64,000 nucleotides of DNA from Acaryochloris sp. IP29b_bin.148 (lineage in GTDB: Bacteria; Cyanobacteriota; Cyanobacteriia; Thermosynechococcales; Thermosynechococcaceae). The notes under the pieces were generated by a model, which searched no databases, was not told the DNA's origin, and saw nothing but the letters and a program-made list of their open reading frames with translations. Below are positions 34,234-43,874 of the stretch, piece after piece. Made by a program: the position numbers and the translations under genes. Location: the NCBI RefSeq assembly GCF_028285565.1, contig NZ_JANQOY010000080.1, positions 27,813 to 91,812 on the forward strand, written 5' to 3'. The stretch's first letter is position 1. Each line of letters begins with the position of its first letter.

Positions 34234-34268
34234 AAAAAGGCTTGGAAACTGAACGCTGTTCCCAAGCC
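34234..34268 (-). terminator. Rho-independent terminator after the cyclophilin gene
   Basis: Minus strand: stem of about 10 bp (GGCTTGGGAA / TTTCCAAGCC, one mismatch) with a 10-base loop, then TTTTT. It lies 27 bases past the cyclophilin stop and just before the thiL start. Confidence 0.8.
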
Positions 34269-34294
34269 GATTAGAGTTGATACGGGTCTCAGTG

Positions 34295-35389
34295 CTAGAC
34301 CAGGTTCTCGGCCCCTTTCGTCACCCGAGCTGATTCAATCACATCGCCTGGCTTAATTGTGCCAAGTACATCTTGACCTTCGACAACATAGCCAAAAACC
34401 GCATAGCGACCATCCAATAAATTGGAGCCAGCAGGTGTCAATTCAGGCTCGAACAATAAGAAAAAGAACTGAGAAGAACCGCCATTGGCATCGTCTCCTG
34501 GTCGAGCCATCGCCATGGTTCCATAGGAAGAGAAGGTCAAAACTGGCTCATCCAGGTAAATTCCAGCATCCTCTAGAGTTGTGCCATAAATTGGCTCAGA
34601 GTCGCCTTTAACCATTATTTCGAGGGGAATCGCCCGGTATTCTCCGGTCTTAGGATCAATAAAACCCGCATCAGGGCCATCTGGATCACCCGTCTGCACC
34701 ACGTAAGACTCTTCCGCCCGTGTAAATTTGAGGCCATCGTAAAACTTACGTTGTACGAGATCGACAAAATTACCCGCCGTGACAGGGGCTGTATAGCCAT
34801 CGACCACAACCGTCATGTCACCCTTGTTGGTCTTAATATCAATGGTTGCCCTTCCCTTTAATTGAGGTAGATCTTGGTATTCTTCGGGCACCTCAAAAGG
34901 AAATTCTGTGATCATCGCTTCTTCGATAATGCCCACCCGATCTGCTAGGGGCTTGCGAACCGCGTTGAATTGGTCAATATCCTTAGCAGCAACCGCATCT
35001 TCCAATTCCAATAAGGCCTGAGCAATCCGATCCAACTGTTCAGCTGCAATGGCTTGCTGATCCGGGACAACCGCTGTCAAAATATCGTCACGATGACGCT
35101 CAATCGTTCTTTTCGCTTTACCCAGTCCTTTGCGAATTTCCGGCCATCGCTTGCCTCGAATTTGAGGAGTGGTTCCCTCTACGGCATTCTGAATATCCCG
35201 AATATAGGGTTCATCGATGGGGAGGGCAAAGCGCAGAATGCTGCTGCCATCTTTGACTGCATTCGCCGTGGGCAACACCGATAGCGGCAACAATGGTGTA
35301 GACCAGGCTGGGCCAGATAGCCCCAGAGAGAATGCGAGGGTGAGCAGCACCAGGGCTGTTCTTTTCAACCAAGATTGAAGACTATACAT
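34295..35389 (-). CDS. Lumenal cyclophilin-type peptidyl-prolyl isomerase (TLP40/CYP38-like)
   Basis: A 364-residue exported PPIase. Signal peptide at about 1-30 (RTALVLLTLAFSLGLSGPAW). Residues about 60-160 form the long helical N-terminal domain typical of TLP40/CYP38, and residues 180-355 the cyclophilin fold (APVTAGNFVDLV, GTMAMARPGDDANGGSSQFFF, LLDGRYAVFGYVVEG). In plants and cyanobacteria this protein assists photosystem II assembly in the thylakoid lumen; isomerase activity may be weak because the active-site Arg motif is changed (FTRAEESYVVQTGD). Its own terminator follows. Confidence 0.92.
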   Translation of the reverse strand: MYSLQSWLKRTALVLLTLAFSLGLSGPAWSTPLLPLSVLPTANAVKDGSSILRFALPIDEPYIRDIQNAVEGTTPQIRGKRWPEIRKGLGKAKRTIERHRDDILTAVVPDQQAIAAEQLDRIAQALLELEDAVAAKDIDQFNAVRKPLADRVGIIEEAMITEFPFEVPEEYQDLPQLKGRATIDIKTNKGDMTVVVDGYTAPVTAGNFVDLVQRKFYDGLKFTRAEESYVVQTGDPDGPDAGFIDPKTGEYRAIPLEIMVKGDSEPIYGTTLEDAGIYLDEPVLTFSSYGTMAMARPGDDANGGSSQFFFLLFEPELTPAGSNLLDGRYAVFGYVVEGQDVLGTIKPGDVIESARVTKGAENLV

Positions 35390-35589
35390 AGATCCTAAAA
35401 TTGCAACTTAAATCAAGCCAGCTCGATCGTGAGCCACCCCACGAGGCTAGGAGGGTTGAGCAATCACAACAACCTCCATCAATCTCGTCAAAACGGTCAA
35501 CCATTGTTGAACAGAGTCAACAATAGAGACAATGACGCGTTTGCGAGTTTCTGCCTTGCCTTAAGGACAATAAGATTGATCGGGTAGCC

Positions 35590-36492
35590 TTAAATCTGCT
35601 CAACAACCTCAACAGCTTGCGGTGCGGTGAGTTCAGGCAAGATGACCTTCTCAACAACTGGCAGAAACCCTAGCCATTGGTAGGATAACTCAGCGAACTG
35701 TTCGGGACAACCACTGACAAAGAAACGAGTCGATTGAGCCGTGCGTACGTTCTGTAATTGTAAAAGTTCTAGCTCTTGTTTGGCAGCCGCAGTGATATGT
35801 ACTGCTGGGTCAACCGTTTTGACATAAGCAGGCAAGACTTTCTGAATCAGATCAGACAAGTGAGGGTAATGGGTACAGCCATAGACAAGGGTATCGATTC
35901 CCTGGTGCAGCAGTGGTTTTAAGTGTTGGTAAACAATGTGAAGGGTTTGAGGGTCACGAAGGCGGTTGTGCTCGATCAGAGGCACAAATTCTGGACAAGC
36001 TTCTTGAAATACCTGAGCAGTGGTATTGACCTCTTGAATCGCGTGTGGATAGCTCTTGCTGGCCACTGTGGCAGGTGTGGCAATAACACCAATGCGTTTT
36101 CCTTGCTTCACCGCAGCTCTCGCGCCGGGCAGGATAATGCCTAAGATGGGAATATCAAACTCAGCACGCACCTCATCTAAGGCTAGGGCTGAGCTGGTAT
36201 TACAGGCCATGATCGCCATCTTGATCGGTTGAGAGGTCATCCAGCGCAGAATTTGGCGCACAAAACCCAAAATCTCGGTGCGGGAACGCGTTCCATAGGG
36301 AACATTGGCAGTATCCCCAAAGTATAAAAAAGATTCCTGCGGCAGTTGCTTCTGTAATTCCTTTAGGACGGTTAAGCCCCCCACACCACTATCAAAGACA
36401 CCAATAGGTAAGGGTTGGGGGGAAGATGCCCCTATATTTACACGACTTTTTTTGAGGATGCTATCTAGCTCCCCTTCGCTTTTTTTTAGCAC
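35590..36492 (-). CDS. murI: Glutamate racemase
   Basis: A 300-residue cofactor-independent racemase supplying D-glutamate to peptidoglycan. The motif blocks are IGVFDSGVGGLTVLKEL, the first catalytic Cys in MACNTSSALA, and the second in LVYGCTHYPHL, with IGVIATPATVAS. Start appears to be GTG at 36492, with AGGAG about 11 bases upstream; the N-terminal extension of about 27 residues before the conserved core is rich in Lys/Ser. A (CA)-rich simple repeat lies just before the start. Confidence 0.92.
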   Translation of the reverse strand: MLKKSEGELDSILKKSRVNIGASSPQPLPIGVFDSGVGGLTVLKELQKQLPQESFLYFGDTANVPYGTRSRTEILGFVRQILRWMTSQPIKMAIMACNTSSALALDEVRAEFDIPILGIILPGARAAVKQGKRIGVIATPATVASKSYPHAIQEVNTTAQVFQEACPEFVPLIEHNRLRDPQTLHIVYQHLKPLLHQGIDTLVYGCTHYPHLSDLIQKVLPAYVKTVDPAVHITAAAKQELELLQLQNVRTAQSTRFFVSGCPEQFAELSYQWLGFLPVVEKVILPELTAPQAVEVVEQI

Positions 36493-36508
36493 TATGACCG
36501 TAACTCCT

Positions 36509-36538
36509 CACAAACACACACACAAACACACACACACT
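36509..36538. repeat. CA-type simple-sequence repeat
   Basis: Thirty bases of CA units interrupted by CAAA at two places, directly upstream of murI (on its template strand TG-rich). Its position 17 bp before the murI start makes slipped-strand change in expression possible. Confidence 0.8.
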
Positions 36539-36828
36539 TGACTACGCATTATTGCTTAGAACATGCATTTTTGCCTAGAGGCACCTGTCAATATTACCCA
36601 AGGTCAGATAATTTAATTCCTTCTACAGAAAAATGTAACTTTTATGAGTTGTTGTTGACTGTGACTTCAATCGGATAGCAGCTGTGATCTAAGCCGTAAA
36701 TGCTGAAAGCGAGTTTAAAATGCTCACTTGTTATAGAAAATATGCAGCCAATCTTAGGATAGGCAAAGGATTTTCATAATTTATCAATATTTAGGAGAAA
36801 TTGGTTTGTAAATTTGGGCACATTCCCA
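36539..36828. other. Gene-free region upstream of murI
   Basis: About 290 bp, AT-rich. It holds the murI promoter on the minus strand. No ORF, RNA gene or repeat other than the adjacent CA tract was recognised. Confidence 0.5.
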
Positions 36829-36870
36829 TAAAAAATGTGATGCGGTCTATGACGGACAGACCACATCACA
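36829..36870 (-). terminator. Rho-independent terminator after the EF-G-like gene
   Basis: Minus strand: 13-bp stem (TGTGATGTGGTCT / AGACCGCATCACA, one mismatch) followed by TTTTTT. It lies 28 bases past the stop of the EF-G-like gene. Confidence 0.88.
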
Positions 36871-36897
36871 CCCGACTGGAGAAAGAGAAGGGTAACG

Positions 36898-38916
36898 TTA
36901 GACTTCCGTATCTACTCTGGCCAGAACGCGTTCAGCGACTTTGTCGGGGACTTCTCCTAAATGATCATCTCGCCAAATAAAGAAACCGACCCCTTGCGTT
37001 AGCGATCGCAACTCAATAATCAGGCTCTGCATCTCAGCCATGGGGAAATACGCCGAGATTTCATCCCAGCCATCCCAGCCCACTTTGCCCTCATAGCCCA
37101 AGACCTGACCTCGGTGATTACTGATTAAGCCCAACACCTTGGAGGTGAACTCTGTAGGCGTGGAGAGCGTCACGCGTTCAATGGGCTCTAACAGCACGGG
37201 TTGGCAGTTCGGTAGGCCAGACTGCATGGCAATCCGTGCTGCCTGCTTAAAGGCCTGTTCTGAGCTGTCCACAGAGTGATAAGACCCATCGATCAGCGTG
37301 ACATCGATATCGACGATCGGGAAACCTAGCACCCCATGCTGGAGGAATTCGCGAACCCCCATTTCCACGCCTGGAATATACTGACGGGGTACCACACCCC
37401 CCACAATGGTTTCACTAAAGCTAAACCCTTCCCCTCTGGCTTTAGGTCTGATATCTAAACGCACATCCCCAAATTGACCATGGCCGCCGGTCTGATGTTT
37501 ATAGCGACCATGACTTGAGGTTTGTTTGCGAATACTTTCTTTGTAGGGAACGTGAGGGGTATGAGTTTTAATCGGTAGCTTATGTTTGCGTTCTAGCCGA
37601 TCCGTGGCAATTTGCAGATGGATATCCCCTTGTCCCCAGAGCACCATTTCGTGGGTGGTCTCTCGATGTTCCCAGCGCAAACTGGGATCTTCTTCCAGCA
37701 GCTTGCCAATCGCCGTACTGATTTTGACTTCATCCTTGCGATTCCTCGGTGCGATCGCAAGCGAATACACGGGTTCAAGCTGCTGGGCCGTGCGTAATTT
37801 CGGTGGGGCGGATCCATCCACCACCACCAGCGTATCCCCAGTATGGACGCCATCCAGACGACTGAGGGCAACGATATCTCCAGCTTCTGCTTGGGTGAGG
37901 CTTTGCTGTTGCTGCCCCAGCAGCCGATAAATGCCGCCCACCCGCATCTGGTTTAAGGTCATGCCATCGGTCAGGGTGCCTTGCCAAACGCGCACTAGGG
38001 ACAGCTTGCCCCCTTGAGGCGAAAAGTAATTTTTAAGCACCTGAGCCACCAGGCGATCCGACGTCGGATTTAACGCTCGTGACTGAGCGGTATCCTTCGC
38101 GTCTGGCGCTTCTTTAACTAACGCATCTAATAGGGGTCTAACACCAAAGCTTTGCTCCGCCACACCGACAAACACGGGCACAATCAGGTCAGCACCGAGT
38201 TCTGTTTTCAGATCTTGTAAAACTTCTGATTCCGAAGGTTCAATATCTTCTAAAAGTTCTTCTAAAAGGTGATCGTCAAAATCGGCGAGCGTTTCCAACA
38301 TCTCAGCATGGGCTGCCTTCTCTTGGTTCGCCAGTTCCGCCGGTAACGGCATAGGGTCAGCTGGAGAGTCGGGATGATAGTGAAAGGCTTGCTCGGACAC
38401 CAGATCAATAAACCCTTGCAGGGCCTCGTTTTGGCCAATGGGATATTGATGAAGGACGAGCGGACGGCTAGACACCAGCTTGAGTGCCTCCAACACTTCA
38501 CTGAAGGGAGAATTGGCACGATCCATTTTATTGATAAACACCAGATGGGGAATTTCCCAATCATCCAGGGTTTGAAACAGAGGGGCCAGCGTCAGCACTT
38601 TCTGGGGTTCAGGCTCGCACACCACCACCGCTGCATCAACGCCAACCAAACCGTTTAGAGTTTCTTGCAATAACTCGACGGAACCTGGGCAGTCTAAAAA
38701 GGTAAAAGAAAGGCCGCCATGTTCAAAACTGGCAGCCGTGACTTCGGTACTCATTTGGCGCTCCCGGGCTTCAGCTGTCGCATCCCCCACGGTATTGCCA
38801 TCTTTGATTGACCCTTTACGGGTCGTTACCTCCGCGACATGGAGTACACTTTCGAGGAGTGTCGTTTTGCCACTGGAATAGGGACCCACCAGTGCAATAT
38901 TACGGAAACTATTCAT
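36898..38916 (-). CDS. Elongation factor G-like translational GTPase
   Basis: A 672-residue EF-G paralog. GTPase motifs are G1 GPYSSGKTTLLES, G3 DCPGSVELL and G4 NKMD; the later domains show PYKESIRKQ, GGHGQFGDVRL, DIDVTLIDGSYHSVDSS and LGLISNHRGQVLGYE. The G1 loop carries PYSSGKTT instead of the AHIDAGKTT of canonical EF-G and the sequence is about 20 residues shorter, so this is the second, EF-G-like (FusA2-type) protein of many bacteria, which does not replace EF-G and may work in ribosome recycling or stress. GAGG lies five bases before the ATG. It is isolated and ends at a strong terminator. Confidence 0.9.
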   Translation of the reverse strand: MNSFRNIALVGPYSSGKTTLLESVLHVAEVTTRKGSIKDGNTVGDATAEARERQMSTEVTAASFEHGGLSFTFLDCPGSVELLQETLNGLVGVDAAVVVCEPEPQKVLTLAPLFQTLDDWEIPHLVFINKMDRANSPFSEVLEALKLVSSRPLVLHQYPIGQNEALQGFIDLVSEQAFHYHPDSPADPMPLPAELANQEKAAHAEMLETLADFDDHLLEELLEDIEPSESEVLQDLKTELGADLIVPVFVGVAEQSFGVRPLLDALVKEAPDAKDTAQSRALNPTSDRLVAQVLKNYFSPQGGKLSLVRVWQGTLTDGMTLNQMRVGGIYRLLGQQQQSLTQAEAGDIVALSRLDGVHTGDTLVVVDGSAPPKLRTAQQLEPVYSLAIAPRNRKDEVKISTAIGKLLEEDPSLRWEHRETTHEMVLWGQGDIHLQIATDRLERKHKLPIKTHTPHVPYKESIRKQTSSHGRYKHQTGGHGQFGDVRLDIRPKARGEGFSFSETIVGGVVPRQYIPGVEMGVREFLQHGVLGFPIVDIDVTLIDGSYHSVDSSEQAFKQAARIAMQSGLPNCQPVLLEPIERVTLSTPTEFTSKVLGLISNHRGQVLGYEGKVGWDGWDEISAYFPMAEMQSLIIELRSLTQGVGFFIWRDDHLGEVPDKVAERVLARVDTEV

Positions 38917-39164
38917 AGTTACCTCGTTGATGGAAGATATACTTTTGCGATCAAGCTCAGCTTGAAAAATGATAAAAATTGAAACTAGAAGGGGTAAATC
39001 TCAGTCTCATAAAGAAAGGAGTTCCCGCTTGTAGACTGCAGAGACTTGAGACGTATCTCTGGTGTAACTCAGGATCCAGGTTATGTTGGCAAAAATGCCA
39101 TTTCTTTTAAGGCAGGGTTAACAACAGTGAAGTATATTGACGTTTTTGTAATCAGGAGAGATGA
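38917..39164. other. Divergent promoter region
   Basis: A 248-bp spacer between the EF-G-like gene and the TPR gene. No ORF or RNA was recognised; AGGAGA at about 39154 is the Shine-Dalgarno of the TPR gene. Confidence 0.45.
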
Positions 39165-40265
39165 ATGTTTAGTTTTCGCTTGCTAAGCACCAGTCTGTTG
39201 TTAATGTCAGGCTTAATGATTGTCGTTCCTGAACCCATCTATCGCCCCGCCCAAGCGGTCCCAGTGGCCCAAGCGAATAAAGACCGTCAATTATTTGAAT
39301 TATTTAAGAAAGGTAAAGAGCTGGTTGATGCCAATAATCTGGACATGGCCTTACGGACCTATCAGCAAGCGGCTCAATTAGATGCCAAAAACCCGCGAAT
39401 TTTTTCAGCGATTGGCTATATTCAAGCTCGGAGAAAAGATTTCACTCGAGCCATAGAAGCGTATCAAAAAGCGATCGCACTCGATGGTAAAAATGCCAAT
39501 TTTCATTATGCCTTAGCCTACAGCTTGGGCAATTTAGGCCAAAATGAGCAGGCCGCCGCTGCCTATCAAAAAGTGATTGAGCTAGACCCTAAAAATGTCC
39601 GGGCCTATGAAGGTCTAGCGGTGATTCAAAGTCGCCGCCAAAAGTATGATGAAGCCTTCAAAAATTTCCAAAAAGTGATCGAAATTGACCCTAAAAATGG
39701 CGGAGCCTATAACTCGATTGGCCTAATTCACTTAAAAAGCAAGAAAGTTGCACCAGCCCTTGAGAGTTTAGAAAAAGCGGCGGAGTTATCCCCTAAAAAT
39801 GGCGAAATTCAGATTAATCTCGCTTTGGCCTACGCTGCTCAAGGCAAACCGGAAGCGGGTGTAGCTGCCTTGGAGAAAGCCGTGAAGTTAGATCCGAAGA
39901 ATCCTCGTGTACATTTACGAACCGGGGAGTTGCTGAAAAGCCAAGGATCTTATGATCGGGCATTGACGGCATACAAGCGAGCCTTACAAGAGGATAAGCA
40001 ATTAGGCGCAGCCCATGAAGGGATTGGAGACTTGCTGATGCAGAAGGATGATGCCCTGGGGGCAGTGGTGGCCTTTCGACAAGCCGCTAAGCTCGATCAG
40101 CGCAACCCAGGCGTGTTGTACAAATTAGCAGAAGCCTTAATTGCCCGTAACCGACATCGCGAAGCGATTCCTGAGTTGCGAAAAGCCCGCCAACTTTATC
40201 AAAGTCAACAGCAAGAAGAGGGCGTAAAGAAGGTGGATGACCTACTCAAAAAGCTGTCAGCGTAA
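39165..40265 (+). CDS. Secreted tetratricopeptide-repeat protein
   Basis: A 366-residue protein with a signal peptide (about 1-35, LLSTSLLLMSGLMIVVPE; cleavage near AQA). The remainder is eight or nine consecutive 34-residue TPR units with the usual W/L-G-Y-A-F-A-P pattern and frequent LDPKN caps, forming a protein-binding superhelix in the periplasm or lumen. AGGAGA lies six bases before the ATG. It converges with the M16 peptidase gene with 26 bp between stops. Partner proteins are unknown. Confidence 0.88.
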   Translation: MFSFRLLSTSLLLMSGLMIVVPEPIYRPAQAVPVAQANKDRQLFELFKKGKELVDANNLDMALRTYQQAAQLDAKNPRIFSAIGYIQARRKDFTRAIEAYQKAIALDGKNANFHYALAYSLGNLGQNEQAAAAYQKVIELDPKNVRAYEGLAVIQSRRQKYDEAFKNFQKVIEIDPKNGGAYNSIGLIHLKSKKVAPALESLEKAAELSPKNGEIQINLALAYAAQGKPEAGVAALEKAVKLDPKNPRVHLRTGELLKSQGSYDRALTAYKRALQEDKQLGAAHEGIGDLLMQKDDALGAVVAFRQAAKLDQRNPGVLYKLAEALIARNRHREAIPELRKARQLYQSQQQEEGVKKVDDLLKKLSA

Positions 40266-40291
40266 GCATAGGCCGCACAGATTAATCCCCT

Positions 40292-41539
40292 CTAAGGTCC
40301 TGGCAACAGCGTCAATACGCCATAGGCAGTGGGCGAGAGATAGGTTTGAGCGGCTTGCTGAACATCGGCTGCGGTTAACTGCTGAATTTGGTGAGGATAT
40401 TGGAGGCCTGCGTCTAAATTATGGGCGATCGCATGATGATACCCATACCAATCGGCTCGACTAGAGGGCACCTCTGTGCCAAACAGATGTTGATTGAGCA
40501 GCTGTCGTTGTCGCTGTGCTAACTCCGGTTCAGGCGCGAGTTCCTCCTGCAACTGCTGGAGGTGGGTGACAATTGCAGCTTCCACCTGTTTAAGGTGTGC
40601 CGAGGGCAACTGAGCCGAGATCCAAAACAATCCTTGCCAGGCCTGAGTCAGGTTACTGACCGAAATCTGCTCAACTAGCTGTTGCTCTTCGCGCAAAGCC
40701 TTGACCAAGCGAGCATTTCGACTGCCGCCTAAGAGTCGAGCAATCAGATCTAAGGCATAGGTTTGCGAGAGCTGCTGGATCCCCGGTACTCGCCACAGCA
40801 TCACGAGACGCGCTTGGGTTAGTTGTGGATCGCATGCCGTATGGCGAACAATTTCTGTGAAGGTCGGTTCTGGGGTAAACAGCGGTGGGGGCGGAGGCGG
40901 GGCGGTTGTCTGTGAGAATTCCTCCTCCACGGTGCGAATCATTTGGTCTGTTGGCAGATTGCCCACCACAACAGCCGTCAAATTCTCGGGATGAAACCAC
41001 GATTGATGATGCTGGTGCATCTGTTCTCGGGCCAGCCCTTGCACCACCTCAGCCGGCCCCAGCACCGGACGCCGATAGGGTAAGTCCGTAAACCCTAAGG
41101 TCATAGCCTGTTGAAACAAGCGCCGACGTGCATTATCGTCGGCCCGGCGAATTTCTTCTAGAATCACTAAGCGCTCGCGCTCAAAGCTGTCAGCATCCAG
41201 GCAGGCATTGAGGGCTAAATCAATTTGCAGCGGTGCGATCTCAGCAAAATCCTGAGGTGCAACGGTCACATAAAAGCAGGTATAGTCTTGGCTGGTCACC
41301 GCATTAGTGACTCCACCGCGGGCTTCGACTTGGCGTTCAAACTCGCCTTCAGGCAGCCGCTCTGTGCCCTTAAACACCATATGCTCTAGAAAATGAGCCA
41401 TGCCATTAATGGCATCGCCTTCCACGGCAGATCCGGCATTCACCCACAGACTAAAGTTAACCGCATCCACAGGTAGATGCTCGGCAATAATCGTTAACCC
41501 TTCAGGGGTCCGATGACAGGTCGGGTTTAGAGTCGCCAT
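40292..41539 (-). CDS. M16 family zinc peptidase
   Basis: A 415-residue peptidase of the pitrilysin/processing-peptidase family. The inverted zinc motif is HFLEHMVFKG (HxxEH), and the distal Glu appears in the DSFERERLVILEEIRRADD block. The C-terminal half resembles the inactive-lobe fold. No signal peptide was seen. Start is uncertain: ATG 41539 gives the family-typical N-terminus, but GTG 41560 follows AAAGGAGA closely. It lies 32 bp after glyS on the same strand. Cyanobacterial relatives come in pairs; no partner gene is adjacent here. Confidence 0.87.
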   Translation of the reverse strand: MATLNPTCHRTPEGLTIIAEHLPVDAVNFSLWVNAGSAVEGDAINGMAHFLEHMVFKGTERLPEGEFERQVEARGGVTNAVTSQDYTCFYVTVAPQDFAEIAPLQIDLALNACLDADSFERERLVILEEIRRADDNARRRLFQQAMTLGFTDLPYRRPVLGPAEVVQGLAREQMHQHHQSWFHPENLTAVVVGNLPTDQMIRTVEEEFSQTTAPPPPPPLFTPEPTFTEIVRHTACDPQLTQARLVMLWRVPGIQQLSQTYALDLIARLLGGSRNARLVKALREEQQLVEQISVSNLTQAWQGLFWISAQLPSAHLKQVEAAIVTHLQQLQEELAPEPELAQRQRQLLNQHLFGTEVPSSRADWYGYHHAIAHNLDAGLQYPHQIQQLTAADVQQAAQTYLSPTAYGVLTLLPGP

Positions 41540-41571
41540 GTAGACAAAGACACTATGCACTCTCCTTTATT

Positions 41572-43710
41572 CTAGCTTTTGACGATGGCTCCGAAGTCCC
41601 CTAGCACAAGGGCGTGGTTCCGCAATAAACCCAGTAAATGTAAGCGATTCGCTCGTAAATCAGTATCTTCTGCCATCACTAAGACACTATCGTCGCCATC
41701 AAAGAATTGGCTGACGGTAGGTGCAATTGCCGCTAAACCTTGGACTAGCGTTTGATAGTCCCGTGATGCTTGAGCGGACTCCGTTTGAGGTAACAGCTGG
41801 AGTAAACCATCATAAAAGGCTTGCTCAGAGGACTGTTCAAACTGTTTTGGATTGACTAAACCTTTTGGATCGAGGACATCTGTGGCTAGCTCCCCTTTGG
41901 TTGCCAGGCGGGCGGCCCGGTTAACGGTTTCATAGATAGTGTCCAAGGTTCCGTCAGCGCGAATCGCTTGCAGAAACTGAGCGCGATCGCGGCCATCTAA
42001 CACATCTACAAGCACTCGCTGAGTATGCTCGCCACTCTCGCCTAAAACGGCATTGACCAAGTCATAGTCAATATTTTGCTCATCTTGCAGTAAGCTACGG
42101 AGACGCTGACCAAAGAAGTCCCGGAGCTGTTGAACATCAGGCTGAAACTTGGCAAAGGTCTGTGCAAAGGCGGCGGTCGTTTCCGTCAGCAGCTGATCTA
42201 GGTTGAGATCTAGATTGGCCGCCCAAACAATATTGAGAATGGCGTTGGCCGCTCGACGCAGGGCAAAGGGGTCAGAAGATCCTGTCGGTATCATTCCCAG
42301 ACCAAAAATACTGACCAGGGTATCCAGGCGATCGGCAATACCAACGATCTGCCCAACTAAAGTTTGCGGAAGCTGGTCATTGGCCCCTTTGGGTAGGTAA
42401 TGCTCAACGATAGCGGTGGCAATTTCGGTGGATTCACCACTGGCGATCGCATATTTTTCCCCCATCACCCCCTGCAATTCGGGAAACTCGCCTACCATTT
42501 GGGTCACCAAATCAGCCTTGCAAAGCTGAGCGGCTCGCTCGACTTGCTGAGTCACCTTCTTATCGAGCTTGAGTTGTTTAGCCACTCGCAGGGCATTGGC
42601 CTGGATCCGATCCACCTTGGCCCGCACGGACCCCAAATCTTCCTGAAAGGTTACGGTTTCCAGTTTCGGTAAATAATCTGCAAGGGACATGGCCTGATCG
42701 GCTTTGTAGAAAAACTGACCATCGGCTAACCGCGCCCGAATCACCCGTTCATTTCCGGCTGAAATAATCTCTGACTTAGCTGGATCGCCATTGGAAATCG
42801 TAATGAAATGAGGTAGTAGCTTCGCTCCCTTAGGGGCCTCTACGGGAAAATAACGCTGATGGCTGACCATTTCTGTCGTAATCACTTCAGCAGGCAGTTC
42901 CAGAAATTCTGACTCAAAACCTCCCACCACGGCGGTGGGCCATTCCACCAAATAGGTCACTTCTGTCAGCAAAGCATCAGAAATCACGGCTTTGCCTTTA
43001 ACGGACTTGGCGCAAGCATGAATTTGGTCTTTGATCAGAGCCTGGCGCTGGTCTGGATCGACTTGAATGGATGCCTTTTCTAGGGTGGCGACATAGTCTT
43101 GGGGATGCTTAATCGTCACCGGATCGGGATGGAGGACTCGATGGCCGGAGGAGGTGCGATCGCTGGATATCGTACCTGTTGAATTCTCCAATTTAATCGG
43201 TATAAGATGGTCGTCTAGCAACGAGACTAACCAACGAATCGGGCGGGAGAATTTTACCTCACCATCGCTCCAGCGCATAAACCGCTTGCCTTCTAGGCCA
43301 AAAATCCAGGTGGGGATTAGGTCGGCTAAAACTTCAACGGCGGGTTTACCGAGGGTAGTTTTCTGGACAAACACAAATTCGCCTTTGTCCGTATCGCGTA
43401 GTTCAAAATCTTTAATTTCAACGCCCTGTTTGCGGGCAAATCCTTCCGCCGCTTTGGTGGGTTCGCCCTCCTTAAAAGCGGCCTTGGCTGGGGGACCTTT
43501 GACTTCGACCGTTTGGTCAGGCTGCTGTTCGGGTAAGCCTTCAGCCAAGATGGCTAGGCGTCTCGGCGTGCCGTAAACCTTCAGAGACTTTGGGGTGAGC
43601 AGATGGTCTTCTAGGCTGGTGGGGATTTGCGATCGCCATTGTTCAATTGCTGACTCCACAAAGCTTGCGGGCAATTCTTCTGTACCCACTTCTAATAAAA
43701 ACGTCGCCAT
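41572..43710 (-). CDS. glyS: Glycyl-tRNA synthetase beta subunit
   Basis: A 712-residue subunit of the alpha2-beta2 glycyl-tRNA synthetase, required with GlyQ (not in this window) to charge tRNA-Gly. Family blocks are [14 protein letters not shown] at the N-terminus, [39 protein letters not shown] and [11 protein letters not shown], with the HD-like region and anticodon-binding C-terminus. The ATG at 43710 is preceded by an in-frame GTG. Separate glyS and glyQ loci are normal in cyanobacteria. Confidence 0.95.
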   Translation of the reverse strand: MATFLLEVGTEELPASFVESAIEQWRSQIPTSLEDHLLTPKSLKVYGTPRRLAILAEGLPEQQPDQTVEVKGPPAKAAFKEGEPTKAAEGFARKQGVEIKDFELRDTDKGEFVFVQKTTLGKPAVEVLADLIPTWIFGLEGKRFMRWSDGEVKFSRPIRWLVSLLDDHLIPIKLENSTGTISSDRTSSGHRVLHPDPVTIKHPQDYVATLEKASIQVDPDQRQALIKDQIHACAKSVKGKAVISDALLTEVTYLVEWPTAVVGGFESEFLELPAEVITTEMVSHQRYFPVEAPKGAKLLPHFITISNGDPAKSEIISAGNERVIRARLADGQFFYKADQAMSLADYLPKLETVTFQEDLGSVRAKVDRIQANALRVAKQLKLDKKVTQQVERAAQLCKADLVTQMVGEFPELQGVMGEKYAIASGESTEIATAIVEHYLPKGANDQLPQTLVGQIVGIADRLDTLVSIFGLGMIPTGSSDPFALRRAANAILNIVWAANLDLNLDQLLTETTAAFAQTFAKFQPDVQQLRDFFGQRLRSLLQDEQNIDYDLVNAVLGESGEHTQRVLVDVLDGRDRAQFLQAIRADGTLDTIYETVNRAARLATKGELATDVLDPKGLVNPKQFEQSSEQAFYDGLLQLLPQTESAQASRDYQTLVQGLAAIAPTVSQFFDGDDSVLVMAEDTDLRANRLHLLGLLRNHALVLGDFGAIVKS

Positions 43711-43874
43711 CACCGACCCCGCTGGAAAATTGCCGAATAGATGCAGACCAAAGGTTTGCTTTCACAGTCTATCGTGGGACTAGAGCAAAATGAGTAATGC
43801 CCCTTGGATCTTGGATGATGAGCAGCATTGATGACCTTAGCTCACGGATATTGAGACACCGAGACCATGCTGAC

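Noticed and set aside
43154..43576. Plus-strand ORF of 140 codons inside glyS
   Set aside because: Antisense shadow of a well-conserved glyS region.
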